DNA of 64,000 bases, taken from assembly GCF_032854445.1 (NCBI RefSeq), contig NC_088302.1, positions 35,532,191-35,596,190 of the forward strand. The letters are read 5' to 3'. Of this stretch, positions 11,456 through 23,573 are shown one piece after another. The notes under the pieces were generated by a model, which was not told the origin of the DNA, searched no databases, and saw only the letters and a program-made list of their open reading frames with translations. The stretch is from Liolophura sinensis (lineage: Eukaryota > Mollusca > Polyplacophora > Chitonida > Chitonidae). The first letter of the stretch is position 1. Each line of letters starts with the position of its first letter. The position numbers and the translations under genes were made by a program.

Positions 11456-13564
11456 CTATAGGTATATAAAACTGAACCGGAACCATACTTCTTACAGCGC
11501 ATGCCAAACTCTCTACGTTCGCTTACATCACTGCCACCAATAGCAAATTTTGTAGAGAAATGTTGAACAACGTCGAAGTCACTGCGGTCACGGTGATGGA
11601 TGCATGAAGTCATGTCACGAAAATCCTTTAACAATACCTTATGCAAACGGGTGATTCTCTTTAAAGTTTACACAATGTGATTCTAACCAACACCTAGCTG
11701 AGACGATTTTATTCATGAATGGTGATTAAGCAGTTCCGCACGAGGACACCATTCAGTGATTAGTCTAAGACTATTTAGCACATGTTCTTTTTTTCTCGCT
11801 CAACCAATCAGTTGGCAGGATTTCCCTATATGCATGGATTATGAAATTTTTATTTTTTTGTAGTACAACTTGTTCGCCTTGATGCGGTATTACGCAGTCC
11901 TTGTGAATCATGGGCTAGCCTATACGTAAAAGGCCTAGTTGCGTCGCACAGCCTCTAAAGGCCAAGTTTGTCTAGTGGTGGCAACGAGCGTAGAGAGCGA
12001 CTCATGCGCTGTGAGGAGCATGGACTGGACCTAAAACGGAAAGTCTGTTCCTTATATGCTTTGAATGACTTTCGAAATACCCATTGTAATGTTCAGAGAG
12101 TACCATATATATAATGATTTTTTTAGAGTCATTTACAGCGATGGGAAGAGCATTGACCCAATATACATTCCAGGCAATAGGCCGTTATATTTATTTGCTC
12201 CGCACATGTATATAGAATACTGGGACGGAGCTTCTGAATTAAGCTTATGAATATAATTACATAAGCTTAATTAGCAACGGAAAAGTCCAGTCACGGCCTG
12301 AACAGGTGTTAATATGATATCCACATGATTCCTCAAAGCCATTTTACCTGTACAGGTATATCTATTCGGTATCACACCATGTGTTAATGGTCGCCCATGA
12401 CTTACAACAGGCACACAGGAAAACCGCGATCTCGACACACAAGGATCTTATCCCGGCTATATGTATATATACGATGTTTCAAAGGTAAGGCCTTTACACA
12501 TATTTTCACGTATAAACACCTTTAGGACCAGAGGTGCACCGGAAAAACACCTGTTGATGAGAAGACTGTTTGTACAAGCCCAATCACCAGGTATAACCGG
12601 CTATTCACTGAAGGGTTTACATGACACGAAACAGCCAGCCTAGATCGAGTCTACGTAAATCTGTAGTAACTGGGTTAGTAGTAAAACACAACTCTTTCTC
12701 ACAGGATCAGGATGTGTCTATTTTTGGACGATTTGTAGGATCATTTTAGCAAAGGTTATTCTTTTATTCATGAATTTGTACTCGCGCACTTGTTTTTTTT
12801 TTCCTTCTCCGGCACAAATGGAAATGCGTGAATGATCTTTATATATATATATATATATACATACATCTGAATATATCTATTAAGGGATATTTTTATAAGG
12901 ATTCTCCGAGGGCATGTCTCGATCACATGTCGCTGTGAACATTAAAAATGTGAACAGAGCGTGACGACTGACCTATCGAAAATGACCTGTTTTTCCGTGT
13001 AAATTTAGAATGTCAAAATCATCGCTGTTCTTGCATTATTTTTTTATTTTGTCCATTCTGTTTCAAACATAAAGACTTTTTATAGGGCAGGAAAATCTAT
13101 ATATATATTCATAGCCCACTACAGTCGATAGTTCAGTGAGCGAAACTTCCACGTGAGGTTCGCCACAGTCATTTTCAGTGCGTATGTACTCCTGTGCTAT
13201 GTATATTTTGTGATTGGGGCTTATGCCCCACGTAACTGTGTGATCGAGGATGGTTTACCATATTTCCGTTCGAAGCCCATTCCGTCTTTAACAGGAGCTT
13301 TCAAGGTATATATACTTTTACCTATGTGAAGTTCACCTATGCATATGTGATTTTTTCTTCTTACTTCCATCGTCTTTATTTCTTTGATTTGAAGTCTAGC
13401 AAAACTTTGCCAGAGACGTACACATATATTTATCTGTTAGGTTAGCCACGACAGTTAGGTCAATTCGTCGATACCAAAAACAATCACTTGATCGATTGAT
13501 AAACGTGGGGTGAGAATACCCAATAAGGTGTAAAACTGCGGTGGGCATTATCTTTCAAGAAACG

Positions 13565-13735
13565 TCCGTGACGTCAAACACGGTACGTCACATACAGGGT
13601 TAACACTGACGTTAACGTTATTATTACGTCACTACCAGCCGTACATACATAGCGGGTAGTAGTTAGGGCGTCATCGACAGTACCAGATGTGAATTCCAGC
13701 GGTCTCGCAGTTCAAGATGTCATTCTTCCCGTAAG
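13565..13735 (+). promoter_or_regulatory. CRE/ATF site cluster and candidate 5' UTR exon of the pseudokinase gene
   Basis: Four CRE-like sites lie within 63 bp: TGACGTCA (13569-13576), TACGTCAC (13584-13591), TGACGTTA (13607-13614) and TTACGTCA (13624-13631). About 100 bp further a donor CCC|GTAAGG occurs at 13730/13731, so a short untranslated exon could splice to the acceptor at 14725. CREB/ATF proteins bind such sites; a cAMP- or Ca2+-responsive promoter is an inference. Confidence 0.4.
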
Positions 13736-14759
13736 GCTAACGTATTCCGTTCTTTAATTCATCGATGTATACCATAGGTGTGAAACGCTGTACTGAAGAA
13801 TTTTTCAGTTTACCATGGTGGTCACGTTAATAGGTAGACCGGAGTATCCGGATCAAACCACTGCTCTTTGCAAGATGTTGGAAACATCCTGGGTCCTGTT
13901 TTACGACACAAATTGCGCCTGACGTACTTTCCATGGCAATATATAGTGAAAAGATACGTCGCCATTGCGCTTGGCGTAGTGCTGCGACAGCTTTGTAAAA
14001 CGGGTCCATCAAAAGCATAGCCGAACATGCCAGAACTGGATTCCAACCTGGTGCCATGGAAACTCAACACAGTTTCGTCACCACATGCATGTTATCGTCC
14101 AGGATGCGATTCGAAGTCCAAATCAACCCGATGACGCGGATTATGGGATGTATACAAACAGGCCAATGTGATAGATCCCTTTAAAGCTCACAGGCTCTGT
14201 GTTTTTTCTTCTAATATATTCCCGTATATGTATATAGTTGATTTGGAAAGCACCACTTTCAAGGACTCGAAGATTATATGTAGATTTACAATTATGAATA
14301 GGAACACTGAGCGTAGTCCTATAGCGTGTGGATGCATTTCTGATATCACTGCACACCGCTGACTGTTTGTCTTGTGGTTATACTTAATTCTGCTGGTTAT
14401 TTCCATGGGGAATTGGCATCAACGGTTCTTTAGGAAATTGCATGGCTTTGAGAGATTAGTGCCCGCGTTTGTCCATTTAGAAGCTGAATTGGGATATGGC
14501 TGTCAGGTGCGTGCGGCGCTAAAACCATTACTGTACATTACAGCTTGTTTTTTTTGTAGGCATCCAATAGTCTTATTACCATTTATTTGTACTTCCCTGA
14601 TAGGACCGAATGTGAATGCCATCACCCTGGATCCACCAAAGGGACTTCTTTCTTAGGCAAAGTGTTACTTCGTTATATCTATATTATAAGCAATAAAAAT
14701 TATTTTATCTCTTTGTTTTGTACAGATTTTACATTAGGAGAGGGTTGAGAAACTGCGAA

Positions 14760-16058
14760 ATGACGCTGGATTTTCCATCCCGGTACACGTCGGTGGAGTA
14801 CCCTTTTGGGTTCTACGTCCTCAACTACACATCCCGTATTCTCACGGCTCAAGACGAACGTTCGGGGAATAAAGTCGACCTCCAGGTGGTTCCAGTCTAC
14901 ACCGACGACATCGTGAGCATGAGAAACATCCTGTGTGAGTTGGAAACCAGAGGAAAACTCAAGCACAAAAATTTACTCTCTTGGACGCACCTTTTCGCCT
15001 TCAAGAACGAGGATAACCCAATTCCTTCGCTGTGCCTGTCTTTCCCATCATCCTCTTTGACTCTGCTCGATATGATCGGTTACTTTCCGGTGTGTCCATG
15101 GCCCCTGACCCACGACAAGGTCGCCTGGATGGGCTACCAACTGGTCTCTGTCCTGCATTACCTACACTGCTGCAAACAGGTGGTGCTTCATCTTCCACTC
15201 AGGAACATCCACGTGTCCATGGATGGCAAGTACGACATCCAGCTTCAGGACTTCGGCTGGAAATACCCATGTTTTAGGGACACCGTAGTTGATGATGATT
15301 TAAGGCAGTGTCGCCGCTTCAGCTACAAGTGGAACGGATTCAGCGTTCTGGCACCGGAAGTACTTGCACATGCATCATCTATTAGCACTTCCGCTGACAT
15401 GTGGAACTTTGGTTGTGTGTTAGCAATGTTGCTAACGAGAGCCAGTCTGCTTGAAGAGTATCCTAAACCCATCCTCTGCTCCCCCGGCGAAGAGAGTATG
15501 CGAATGGCGGGCGAATATCTTGGAAAAGCCCCTGCAGAATTCCTATCGACGTTGCAGGAAGACAAGAAATGTTTCTTCTCAAGTTCACGACCATCTAAGA
15601 AACCACTAGACTCGTTGTTGTTACCGGAAGTCCACGATATTCCAACAGGTCCGGAGAATTCTTCCTCGTCCACCAAAAACGCCAGTGATTTGATAGCACG
15701 TCTTTTAGCGTATCCATCAGAACGTATGACGTCAGAGGAAGCGATGTCACACCCTTACTTTGCGCCATTCTTCTCTGAGACAGACGTTCGTGAGAATATA
15801 GACAACGCCATTGACGTACCCGCCGTTCGGACGTCTGTGGACAACGTGGACGCGCAGGAGTGCGCTGTGAGATTACACCGAAGCGTTGCCTTTCACGAAC
15901 TCCAACATCCCCTTGAACTTTACTCCCTACAAGATATTTGTATACGGACCATAGAGAGCTCACACTGCCTAGCTGGTGTTAAAAAAATGATCTATCCTAG
16001 ACCACTGGTAGAGAGAATCGTTGAAGGCGCGGAGTCATTAACAAGCAAAGGAAGTTGA
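14760..16058 (+). CDS. MAPK-like (CMGC) pseudokinase, intronless CDS
   Basis: 432 codons from ATG 14760 to TGA 16056-16058, in an exon that opens after the acceptor TTTTGTACAG (14725). No upstream in-frame ATG occurs within the exon, so this start is chosen. The fold is a protein kinase closest to the MAPK/CMGC type. The alphaC glutamate is in RNILCELETR (~60), the catalytic loop in HLPLRNIHVS (144-153), DFG at 164-166, LAPEV at 197-201, DMWNFGCVLAMLL at 213-225 (MAPK: DIWSVGCILAEML) and LLAYPSERMTSEEAMSHPYF at 315-334 (MAPK: ML..P..RI....AL.HPY). Key residues are lost: no GxGxxG loop (YPFGFYVLNYTSR), Gln in place of the VAIK Lys (VDLQVV, ~42), Pro at the HRD Asp (HLP, 146), His at the Mg-binding Asn, and no TxY in the activation segment. 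Phosphotransfer is therefore unlikely; a scaffold or allosteric role is inferred. About 95 residues follow the kinase core without a recognised domain. The single coding exon may reflect retrotransposition of an ancestor. The GC content is higher than the surroundings. Confidence 0.88.
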   Translation: MTLDFPSRYTSVEYPFGFYVLNYTSRILTAQDERSGNKVDLQVVPVYTDDIVSMRNILCELETRGKLKHKNLLSWTHLFAFKNEDNPIPSLCLSFPSSSLTLLDMIGYFPVCPWPLTHDKVAWMGYQLVSVLHYLHCCKQVVLHLPLRNIHVSMDGKYDIQLQDFGWKYPCFRDTVVDDDLRQCRRFSYKWNGFSVLAPEVLAHASSISTSADMWNFGCVLAMLLTRASLLEEYPKPILCSPGEESMRMAGEYLGKAPAEFLSTLQEDKKCFFSSSRPSKKPLDSLLLPEVHDIPTGPENSSSSTKNASDLIARLLAYPSERMTSEEAMSHPYFAPFFSETDVRENIDNAIDVPAVRTSVDNVDAQECAVRLHRSVAFHELQHPLELYSLQDICIRTIESSHCLAGVKKMIYPRPLVERIVEGAESLTSKGS

Positions 16059-17425
16059 TGATTGTGTTTGCCTAGTGTTTTTATATCTTTCTTCATACAC
16101 ATATACAGAATCTCTCTCTGGCAAGAAATGCTCATTTTGTGAATCTGCTGGCATCTAACTGTGGTCTGTGATGTATTCCATTCCCATCTCTCTCAGGTTC
16201 TCCATTTTGCTGGTGCTCTTTACGGACCAGTTAGCGAACAGTGTATTCGTTGTATATATTACAAATACATGCATACATGTGAAATCCATTCTTTATTAAG
16301 CTCTCTGGTGTATATAGCACATTCTTAAACATATTTTGACTATCGCGTTATACCCCTTACATTGTTCATTCTGAAAAGAATCTCTAGCTGGCTGGGAAGA
16401 CCACTACTACCATCAGCTGGCATAAACTCAGGGACTTGAAGTTTTTGATGACCATTTTAAACAACATCAGAACATCTGCCCACCCAACGTCTTTCACTAG
16501 TGATAAAGTGGCACTAGTTATTTGCAAAGTATCTCTTAGCAATATTAGACTGTTCTTTGACCGATGTAATCAAAATGGGTTATCATATATGTCTATATAC
16601 ATACCGCTTGTAAAACAAGCAGTGATAAATTGTCAAGCAATTATTATCAGTAATCCTTTTAACCACTACTTTGGGGTGTTTTGCTAAATGCCTCGAGTGT
16701 ATATAGGATTAGAACAAGCAAAAAAATGTTATATCCTTTATCTTATCCACCCTTTCCTAAAGTTACGCCAGAACGAATTTAGAGATATTGACTGAATTCG
16801 AGCGTAAATGTGCCTTGCCATACCGGCTTTGCATTGTTGGCTTCATATGTATACAACGAATATATAAAGTAAGCAGTGCTATATAGTGTATGTAAAGAAA
16901 TTCAGGTGCCGTCCTCTTTGCCCCAGAGTATACGTATATCCCCGCATTTTATGAAACGTCTTTTAAAGACTTCAGCTAATCATACAACGCTATACTCGAG
17001 AGTTGTTGAGTAGTCCTGGTTATTGAATTACCACTCAGATTTGTATAAAGAAGGAGCAATATAATTATTTGGGATTTAAATGTTGAAGCAGAAAGTCACC
17101 CGACATCTGTATGTGAATTCGTCGTGCCATCCTCGATTTTAGTCTTAGTTAATTTATTTAATAATCCCCAAGTGAATTCGCCTCGCTACCTAATGTCAGT
17201 CTTTAGCCGTAGTTAAATATATATATGTTCCTAAAGTGAATTCGTTGTGCCATCTACGTCGGTCTTTAGCCTTAGTTAATTCTGTATAATCCCCAAGTGA
17301 ATTCGTCGTGCCATCCAAGATGTATTTAAATTATTAATATCCACCTGTATGTGTAAATATTTTCAATGAACTATTTGGTTAATTGTTTTCGTTTTTCTTT
17401 GAACAATAAACAGAAAATTTTTATA
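16059..17425 (+). other. Probable 3' UTR of the pseudokinase gene
   Basis: Non-coding after the stop; ends near AACAATAAACAG, whose AATAAA (17405-17410) is the best polyadenylation signal. Carries the tandem repeat listed at 17113-17325. Other weak signals exist further upstream, so a shorter 3' UTR is possible. Confidence 0.5.
17113..17325 (+). repeat. ~60-bp tandem repeat, four units
   Basis: The word GTGAATTCGTCGTGCCATC or a close variant starts at 17113, 17172, 17236 and 17297 (spacings 59, 64, 61), each followed by AGTCTTTAGCCTTAGTTAAT and ATAATCCCCAA blocks. Units are diverged, so the array is not recent. Confidence 0.85.
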
Positions 17426-18900
17426 CCAACCAAAATTATTAGTTTCGTGTTCTTCATACATACCGCACTGCACGTATATATATAGCATGAGTCGCAGCCA
17501 CAAAAGTGTACGCATGCAGCTCTAATGGGGCTATGCTACACTAGACAATTATACTTTCATTTTTGGCCCACATTTACGGAAAAATATATACACCGCCCAA
17601 AATTTATTTTGTGTCATACACAAGAGACTGGTTAAATATGCCTGTAGCAACAGACAATCTGGTGGGAGCTTGATTAGAGCTCGCCACCTCATTGGTAGAG
17701 CTCACAATTATTATGAAGTTTATGCCAATATTTTGCGTTCTGATTAGGAATGGTTAAGTAGAGCATGGAAACCAGATGTTGACACGTTACGTTGATACAT
17801 GGGACAATTTTAGCTCTACCATAAAAAAATCCACCGGTATACAGTCAGTGCCTAACGTATACATGGCAGACTGGCAATATTTGTACATGAACAATAAAAA
17901 CGTCATTAACACTATTCCCATCATACAAATGCAGCATCGTCCGACACTCTATAACGCTAGAGTGATCTCCCCTAAATTACATCGTTTACATGTGTATCTC
18001 ACTGCAGAGATTCACATTCTTTATTTTGTTTCATGCATTGTTGTGTATTTTATGGACGGAGGAACCGGAGGGCTTGAATAAACCACAAATTAACTTTGGC
18101 AAGTTACTAACGAGGTTTCCGCTACATGTGAGGACTTGCATGCCACATATTGCTGGAACACAAGAGGCCCCAAACAGCTTATCAACGTCCTAACGCTGTT
18201 AGGCACTTATATTGTCACCATGCATGGCCCCGCGGGAAATTTACAAATCCCGTGTCAAATTAAGGCCAGGACTGAACTGATCGTACCGCGTCGCCCGCCC
18301 GACATGCACACTATATATGAGTCCAGATATGATGAGCCTCGGATGATGTACCCACTATACGTGGGGTTGTCTAAAAAAAAAAAAAAGAAAAAAAAATTCA
18401 TATATAGATCCATGAATCAAAGAAAGAAAAAAAGAAGAAGAAAATTAAGAATTTTGATCAATATGACTTTTTATGAATGGAGTAGAAAACCATCACGAAG
18501 AATATTACGAGCCTCAAACATATATCAAACATATAATCAAACATATATACGTACATACACACATACAGACGTACATACAAACTTTCTGACTTAAAGTCCC
18601 AGTCGCATGAATAAACGAGATCGAGCTGGATTCGTGTCTGCTACATCGTTGGCCTGCAAAGGATTATTTTTCTTTCTTAAGAAGTTATAGAAATGTGTAG
18701 CCATTTAAGCCTCGCTGTTAAAACTATCCATATATGCCATGACTATGCAACATATTACGAAGAAAAAGTGGGCAATATAAAATTTTCTTCATTTTTCCGG
18801 TACAGCCAAAATTGAAACATCTGAGAAAATCCCGACCACCACTGCGATGCATAATACTACAAAATAAGTTTGTAAATTAAAAATGCCGGTGGTTTTATGT
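17426..18900. other. Intergenic stretch
   Basis: No supported gene. Contains a poly-A/purine tract at about 18370-18445 that gives a spurious lysine-rich reading frame, and an ACATATAT/ACATACA-rich simple repeat at about 18515-18580. Confidence 0.5.
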
Positions 18901-18915
18901 GATACCTGAATAGAT

Positions 18916-19120
18916 TTGATTTGATTTGATTGATTGATGATTTACGCCGTACTCAAGAATATTTCACTTATACGACGGCGGCCAGCACATCAGCAGGTTG
19001 CTGGCAGACCTCCCCACGAACGGCCGGAGACGAAGCCAGAATGAGCTGGACTTGAATCGACAGCGACCAAATTCTTGAGAGGCTCCAGGATCATTACGAT
19101 GCGCTAGCGCGCTAACCAGC
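18916..19120 (-). mobile_element. tRNA-derived SINE with 13-bp target-site duplication
   Basis: Minus-strand copy: head GCTGGTTAGCGCGCTAGCGC, then the ATTCTGGCTTCGTCTCCGGC block and the tail AAATATTCTTGAGTACGGCG with an AATC-repeat end. The central TTTCCTCCC part is deleted. TACCTGAATAGAT occurs immediately on both sides (18903-18915 and 19121-19133), a perfect target-site duplication showing insertion by target-primed reverse transcription. Confidence 0.93.
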
Positions 19121-19438
19121 TACCTGAATAGATGACGGCAGTATGATGAACTATATTATACATATATGGACGTAAATGGCTCCCGAAAGAAAATATGAAC
19201 ATCTGCGCCTTTGAATATAATTACACTTTTAGAAAGAATTGAAGTCTCAATAGTCAGAATAACTAATTTATTGGATTATAGGGCTATGAGTATCAGAGTT
19301 ATGCAATTTCACAAAAATATTTTCATGTCTGTGGCCAACATTTTCCATGCCGGAAATATCTTTTATATAGATATATATATATATCTCTTTAACACAATAT
19401 TAATTCCCAAAGTATTCAAAGTTAATCTTCCACTTCCA

Positions 19439-19665
19439 GGGGGCCTCTCTGGCCGAGGTGGTTAGCACGCCAGCGCAGCGCAATGACCCATGTGCCTCTC
19501 ACCAATGCGGTCGCCGTGAGTTCCAGTCCATGCAGCTCATGCTTGCTTCTTCTCCGGCCATCTGTGGGAAAGTTTTCCAGCAACCTGCAGATGGTCGTAC
19601 CGCCGACGTATAAGTGAAATGTTCTTCAGTACGGCGTAAACACCAATCAATTAAATAAATAAATC
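19439..19665 (+). mobile_element. tRNA-derived SINE, plus strand
   Basis: GGGGCCTCTCTGGCCGAGGT head, GTTAGCACGCCAGCGCAGCG, CCAATGCGGTCGCCGTGAGT, CAGCAACCTGCAGATGGTCG, then TATAAGTGAAATGTTCTTCA and GTACGGCGTAAACACCAATC with an AAATAAATAAA tail. The TTTCCTCCCACC part is deleted. Confidence 0.9.
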
Positions 19666-21930
19666 CAATTTCAATTTTTATTCTTGGTATGAATTTTATT
19701 TTGAACTCAATCAGCTGTCTTCGAACAAAAAGATTATGTTTCTACGGTTATTTATTTATTTATTTATTTTCTTATCTTTTTCAATGGATAACTATCATGG
19801 GAAAAGCGCTCTACCGTTGCTCGAGTAAGGAATGGACTGGTCTCAACAGGCTACCACCCCCTCATGGGATCCCAATGGATCAGTCCAAATTGACACGAAA
19901 ATCAATTGTAAAACACAGTGGTCTTGGGATGCCTTGAAACTGCTCAAACTGATGGAAGTGTGGCCGAACTAGGGTGGTGGTGGTTATTTGAGAGCAAGAG
20001 TCATGGTATGTACATATCTGATAAGTGAAGGAACACGTGCATGCTATGCCTCACCTGAATTTTGTTATTGAAAATTACGCGCCAATTTTGAAGAGTTATG
20101 TTGAACTTATGTCATCCGAAATGGTCTTACTAGAGCTGTCAGGCCATCCTCGACTTGCGTTTGTCACTCACACTTGCCTACTTTATTCAGTAAAGCCAAT
20201 GTAATACACATCAGTTTATATATTTCTGAAACTTTCGTGGTTGTCGAGCGACACAATCGAATTTTGGAAGACCTAGCTGTTATCTCGGATGATAAAAATC
20301 TCAAAATAAAGTATGTAATCATAAACAACAACAACACTCTTTTTGACCTTCAGGTTTGAAAATAAATGAAAGATTCAAACTGTAAATACTGACTGGATGT
20401 ACCTCAGCCGTAGATTATCACCGTATAAAGCTGCTATTTAGTCAATTGATCAAATGCCGTATGAATTTGTAATTGTGAGAGCAAACTTATGTTCTGTCAG
20501 GTAGCCTAATGCTTGATTGTTGTGAATTTTTTTATCTTGTTCAAGTCTTAAATATCACGTGTAAAATCTCTCTTATATATTATATAATATATGTATACAA
20601 CTTTTACTGTCAGAGATGACTGGAATAAAATAATATTAAATTTTTTATATATAAATTATTCAGTTTCATGAATAGCTCTGTATTTAAATAAAAGTTAGGC
20701 TAACCAAAGCAAAATGGAAAGTGTTGAGTGAAAATCAAGGCTGTACAGGATATGCATTTAAAAACTTGTTTTTACGGTAAGTGAAAGCAGAAAACCACTG
20801 ATGCATGACATGATATGTTACAAGTTTGATGGGAAAATAGATGAAAAGAAAGAATTTTGAAATGACTTAGAACTGTTGATGACTTCCGTGTGGAAAGTAA
20901 TATATGTTATAGAAACACATTTGTGACTGTCTCATGCTGGTACACATGTGAGTGGCTGTACCAGTTTATTCAGCAGCCTAATAAAGTACTATCAGTATGA
21001 CAAGGGTCTTGTTGAGGGCTACTGGTACTTGCAAGTTTATCACGGTTCAATGCCCAGGCTTAGCAGTGTTGTCAGCAGTCGGCTTCTTATAGTGTGTGGC
21101 AGCCACTGTTCAGTATACATCACTGCATTTAGTGACAGCTTTATCGTAGGCATGAATATAGTTGTATGCATATAGTTGTAAACATATTTTCATGCTTCAG
21201 TGCTGCTCAACGGAAGATAGCAGTGGTTGCGATTACCTTCTTTCAAAACTTTTGAACATGTTAAATACTTTCAGAATTTTCATTCATGTGAAATGTAGAG
21301 AAAAGAGCTGGTATTATGATACCTTGGGTACAACTGTTCATAAACCCTTGTATATCATGTTAATGTAATGGACTGTACTTTGTGCTTGAGCTGAAAATAA
21401 AGAAGGTTTCCAGTTTCTCAACACGCTAAGCTGATATCCTATGTGGATACATTTTATTCATTGTGCATGTGCATTCTTATAAACAACTTACAAGTCATAA
21501 TACCTGTACATTCTGTGAATTTGATTTTTATTGATGGTGTTGATTCATCTCCATCTATTGAAATTGCGGTCCTGAGTACTAAACCTGTATTGAGGTACAC
21601 ACACATTTCCTGATATCCCTGTGTGATATGACATGAGCGAGATGTGCAGTGACTTGATTATAGAATATCTATGCGTGGATGTACATGCATTCACAAGGCC
21701 TAACCTAGTTTTATCTTTAGTCTATCTGGTACACATCCTTACTTTGTGGGCTAAATGTTGAAAGTGTATTAGTGAGGTGTCTTTGTTTCTCTGATAAAGG
21801 AAGTGTACCTTTTTATCGGTGACATAAGCCTTGAGAGACACAGCTTCCAGTTTGAACTACTGATTGCATTTATAGTGTCCAACATAATGATAGCCTACGT
21901 GTGTAGTTTATGTACATGTATATGACAGGA
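19666..21930. other. Intergenic / putative upstream region of the CAP-Gly gene
   Basis: No ORF with family features. TTTATTTATTTATTTATTT lies at about 19750-19768 and AT-rich palindromic runs at about 20576-20595. The 5' UTR and promoter of the 21,946 first exon should lie in its right part, but no clear core promoter was identified. Confidence 0.4.
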
Positions 21931-21945
21931 TCACATCTTCCAATT

Positions 21946-21996
21946 ATGGAGTTTCTTGTCAGAGAAGATAACATAGATGTGGATGATACTGGCCAG
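21946..21996 (+). CDS. Alternative first coding exon A of the CAP-Gly gene
   Basis: ATG then 17 codons, MEFLVREDNIDVDDTGQ, ending at a consensus donor CAG|GTAAGA in phase 0, which fits the phase-0 acceptor at 39329. It is acidic, like exon B (MEDDFE). No other downstream gene could use it before 39 kb. A 17-kb first intron would be long but in line with the gene's structure. Confidence 0.5.
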
Positions 21997-23573
21997 GTAA
22001 GACCGTGCTACACGTTACAGTTAAAGGTTCTATGCTTTTGTAAAGAAAAGGATGCCATGCAAGATTTGTTATAAATGCCATGAATATAAAATCTTTCATC
22101 TGTAATGGAACATGTGTATGTGAATTGCCCTGCTAAATGGTAGATTGTATAATTGTATAATGGTAAGTAACTGTACATTTACTACTAAATTGTTTAAGAG
22201 TAATGTGACGCAAAGTGAAAGATAAGGGCGCATAACTCTTGTGAACAAATTTACTTTTAGAATGCCATTAGCTGTTTTTCTGATGTTAATTTTTTCAAAA
22301 TGATTCAATTCATTCAATCATAATGATGGGTATGGTTATGCTAGAGACTTAATTTGTTCATTTTAAGGGACCTCCAGTTGATGAATTACTTTATTAATGC
22401 TAGTTTGGTTTCTTAGCTCAACCTTATTATTAAGCATCACAGGTGAAGCTGTGTAATGTTGAATACATTTATCTTTATATCTTTCCCGTATACATATAGG
22501 TATGTAAATTTTTATTCATGCAATGCATAAACAGTGTAATTCATTATCAGGAATTGGTTGATAATTTTGCCAGGGAAGGTGAAAATAGGTCATTTGTCCT
22601 TTTATTTATAGGTTTACATGCATGACACATGTAATTTTGTACAATTTTACATTGGGCTTTGTTGGCAGAGTATTAATGGAAAAATTGTTTCTACAGTATT
22701 CAAACAGGTTAAGAATAAAGATGAGTGAAATTCCTCCAGGAAAAATGAAATACCTGGTACGTAAATAAATGTGTATATAGCCTGAGGAAGACTAGGAAAG
22801 CTGATTGCGTACTGGGCTATAAGATGTGACATGTAAGCTTGTGTTTTGTTGATATTTTGGCTTGTTCTGGGGAGTAATGCAACAGCAAGCTGCTCGGTGA
22901 ACCTGGTAAACGTTCATTACAAAAACATCTGTTTAAATGTCATACATTATAAAGATGAATGTTTACATGCAGAAGGAAACAGATGCTCTTAAAAGGACTT
23001 CTTCGCCTTATTATGAGTCTCAGGCTGTGAAGTATTTATGATCAGCTGTTGTAATGAATGGCACATAAAAGTGTGAAGAAAATCTCTGGTTGTTCTGGAA
23101 GGAAGTAATAGGGTACAACTAATATTTTTGAGGGTTTACTAGTAGTGAGAAGTAACCAGATTTTCAGTCTGACCAACTGGCGTGTCAGGTTGTCAGCAGG
23201 AGCGCTTGTCGAGTTGTCCAGTTGTTAACAGACACGTGAGGTCACGGGGCCAATTAAGGGGTCAACCTAGAGGAAGTCTCCTGTGCTTTCCCTCTAAATG
23301 TAAAACAAACGCAGAGACATGTGGATCACACATGTGGCTTTACACAACCCTGCTGTGGGCTTGACCCATTTTCGTTTCAATTTTTTTTTTCACTTCAGTG
23401 ACAAAACCTAGACTATTTCACACTTTTAACAACACTTCAGAGGTATTCAAAATGGAAAAAAGTATCATTGCATAGTGGTAAAAGTTTGATTTGAGTTTGT
23501 CATATTTCATTCACACTTCAAAGACTATTTTGCTGTATTGATCTGTATGTTTGTGTAGTTTCCCCACAGGTAA

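Larger units (their letters stand above)
10010..13560. other. Non-coding stretch upstream of the pseudokinase gene
   Basis: No convincing exon was found. Apart from the repeats listed separately, it holds a TA run at 12840-12860, a perfect 13-bp inverted repeat at 12237-12272, and many TATATA/ACATGT words typical of the whole window. Confidence 0.5.

Noticed and set aside
18136-18594. 152-residue lysine/arginine-rich open frame
   Set aside because: It is produced by a poly-A/purine tract and an ACATA simple repeat; no splice signals or family features.
19439-19530. True tRNA gene
   Set aside because: Box-A and box-B-like words belong to SINE heads followed by the SINE body; no cloverleaf with intact acceptor stem.
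22096-22317. Minus-strand 73-residue frame
   Set aside because: AT-rich chance frame next to first exon A, without splice or family support.
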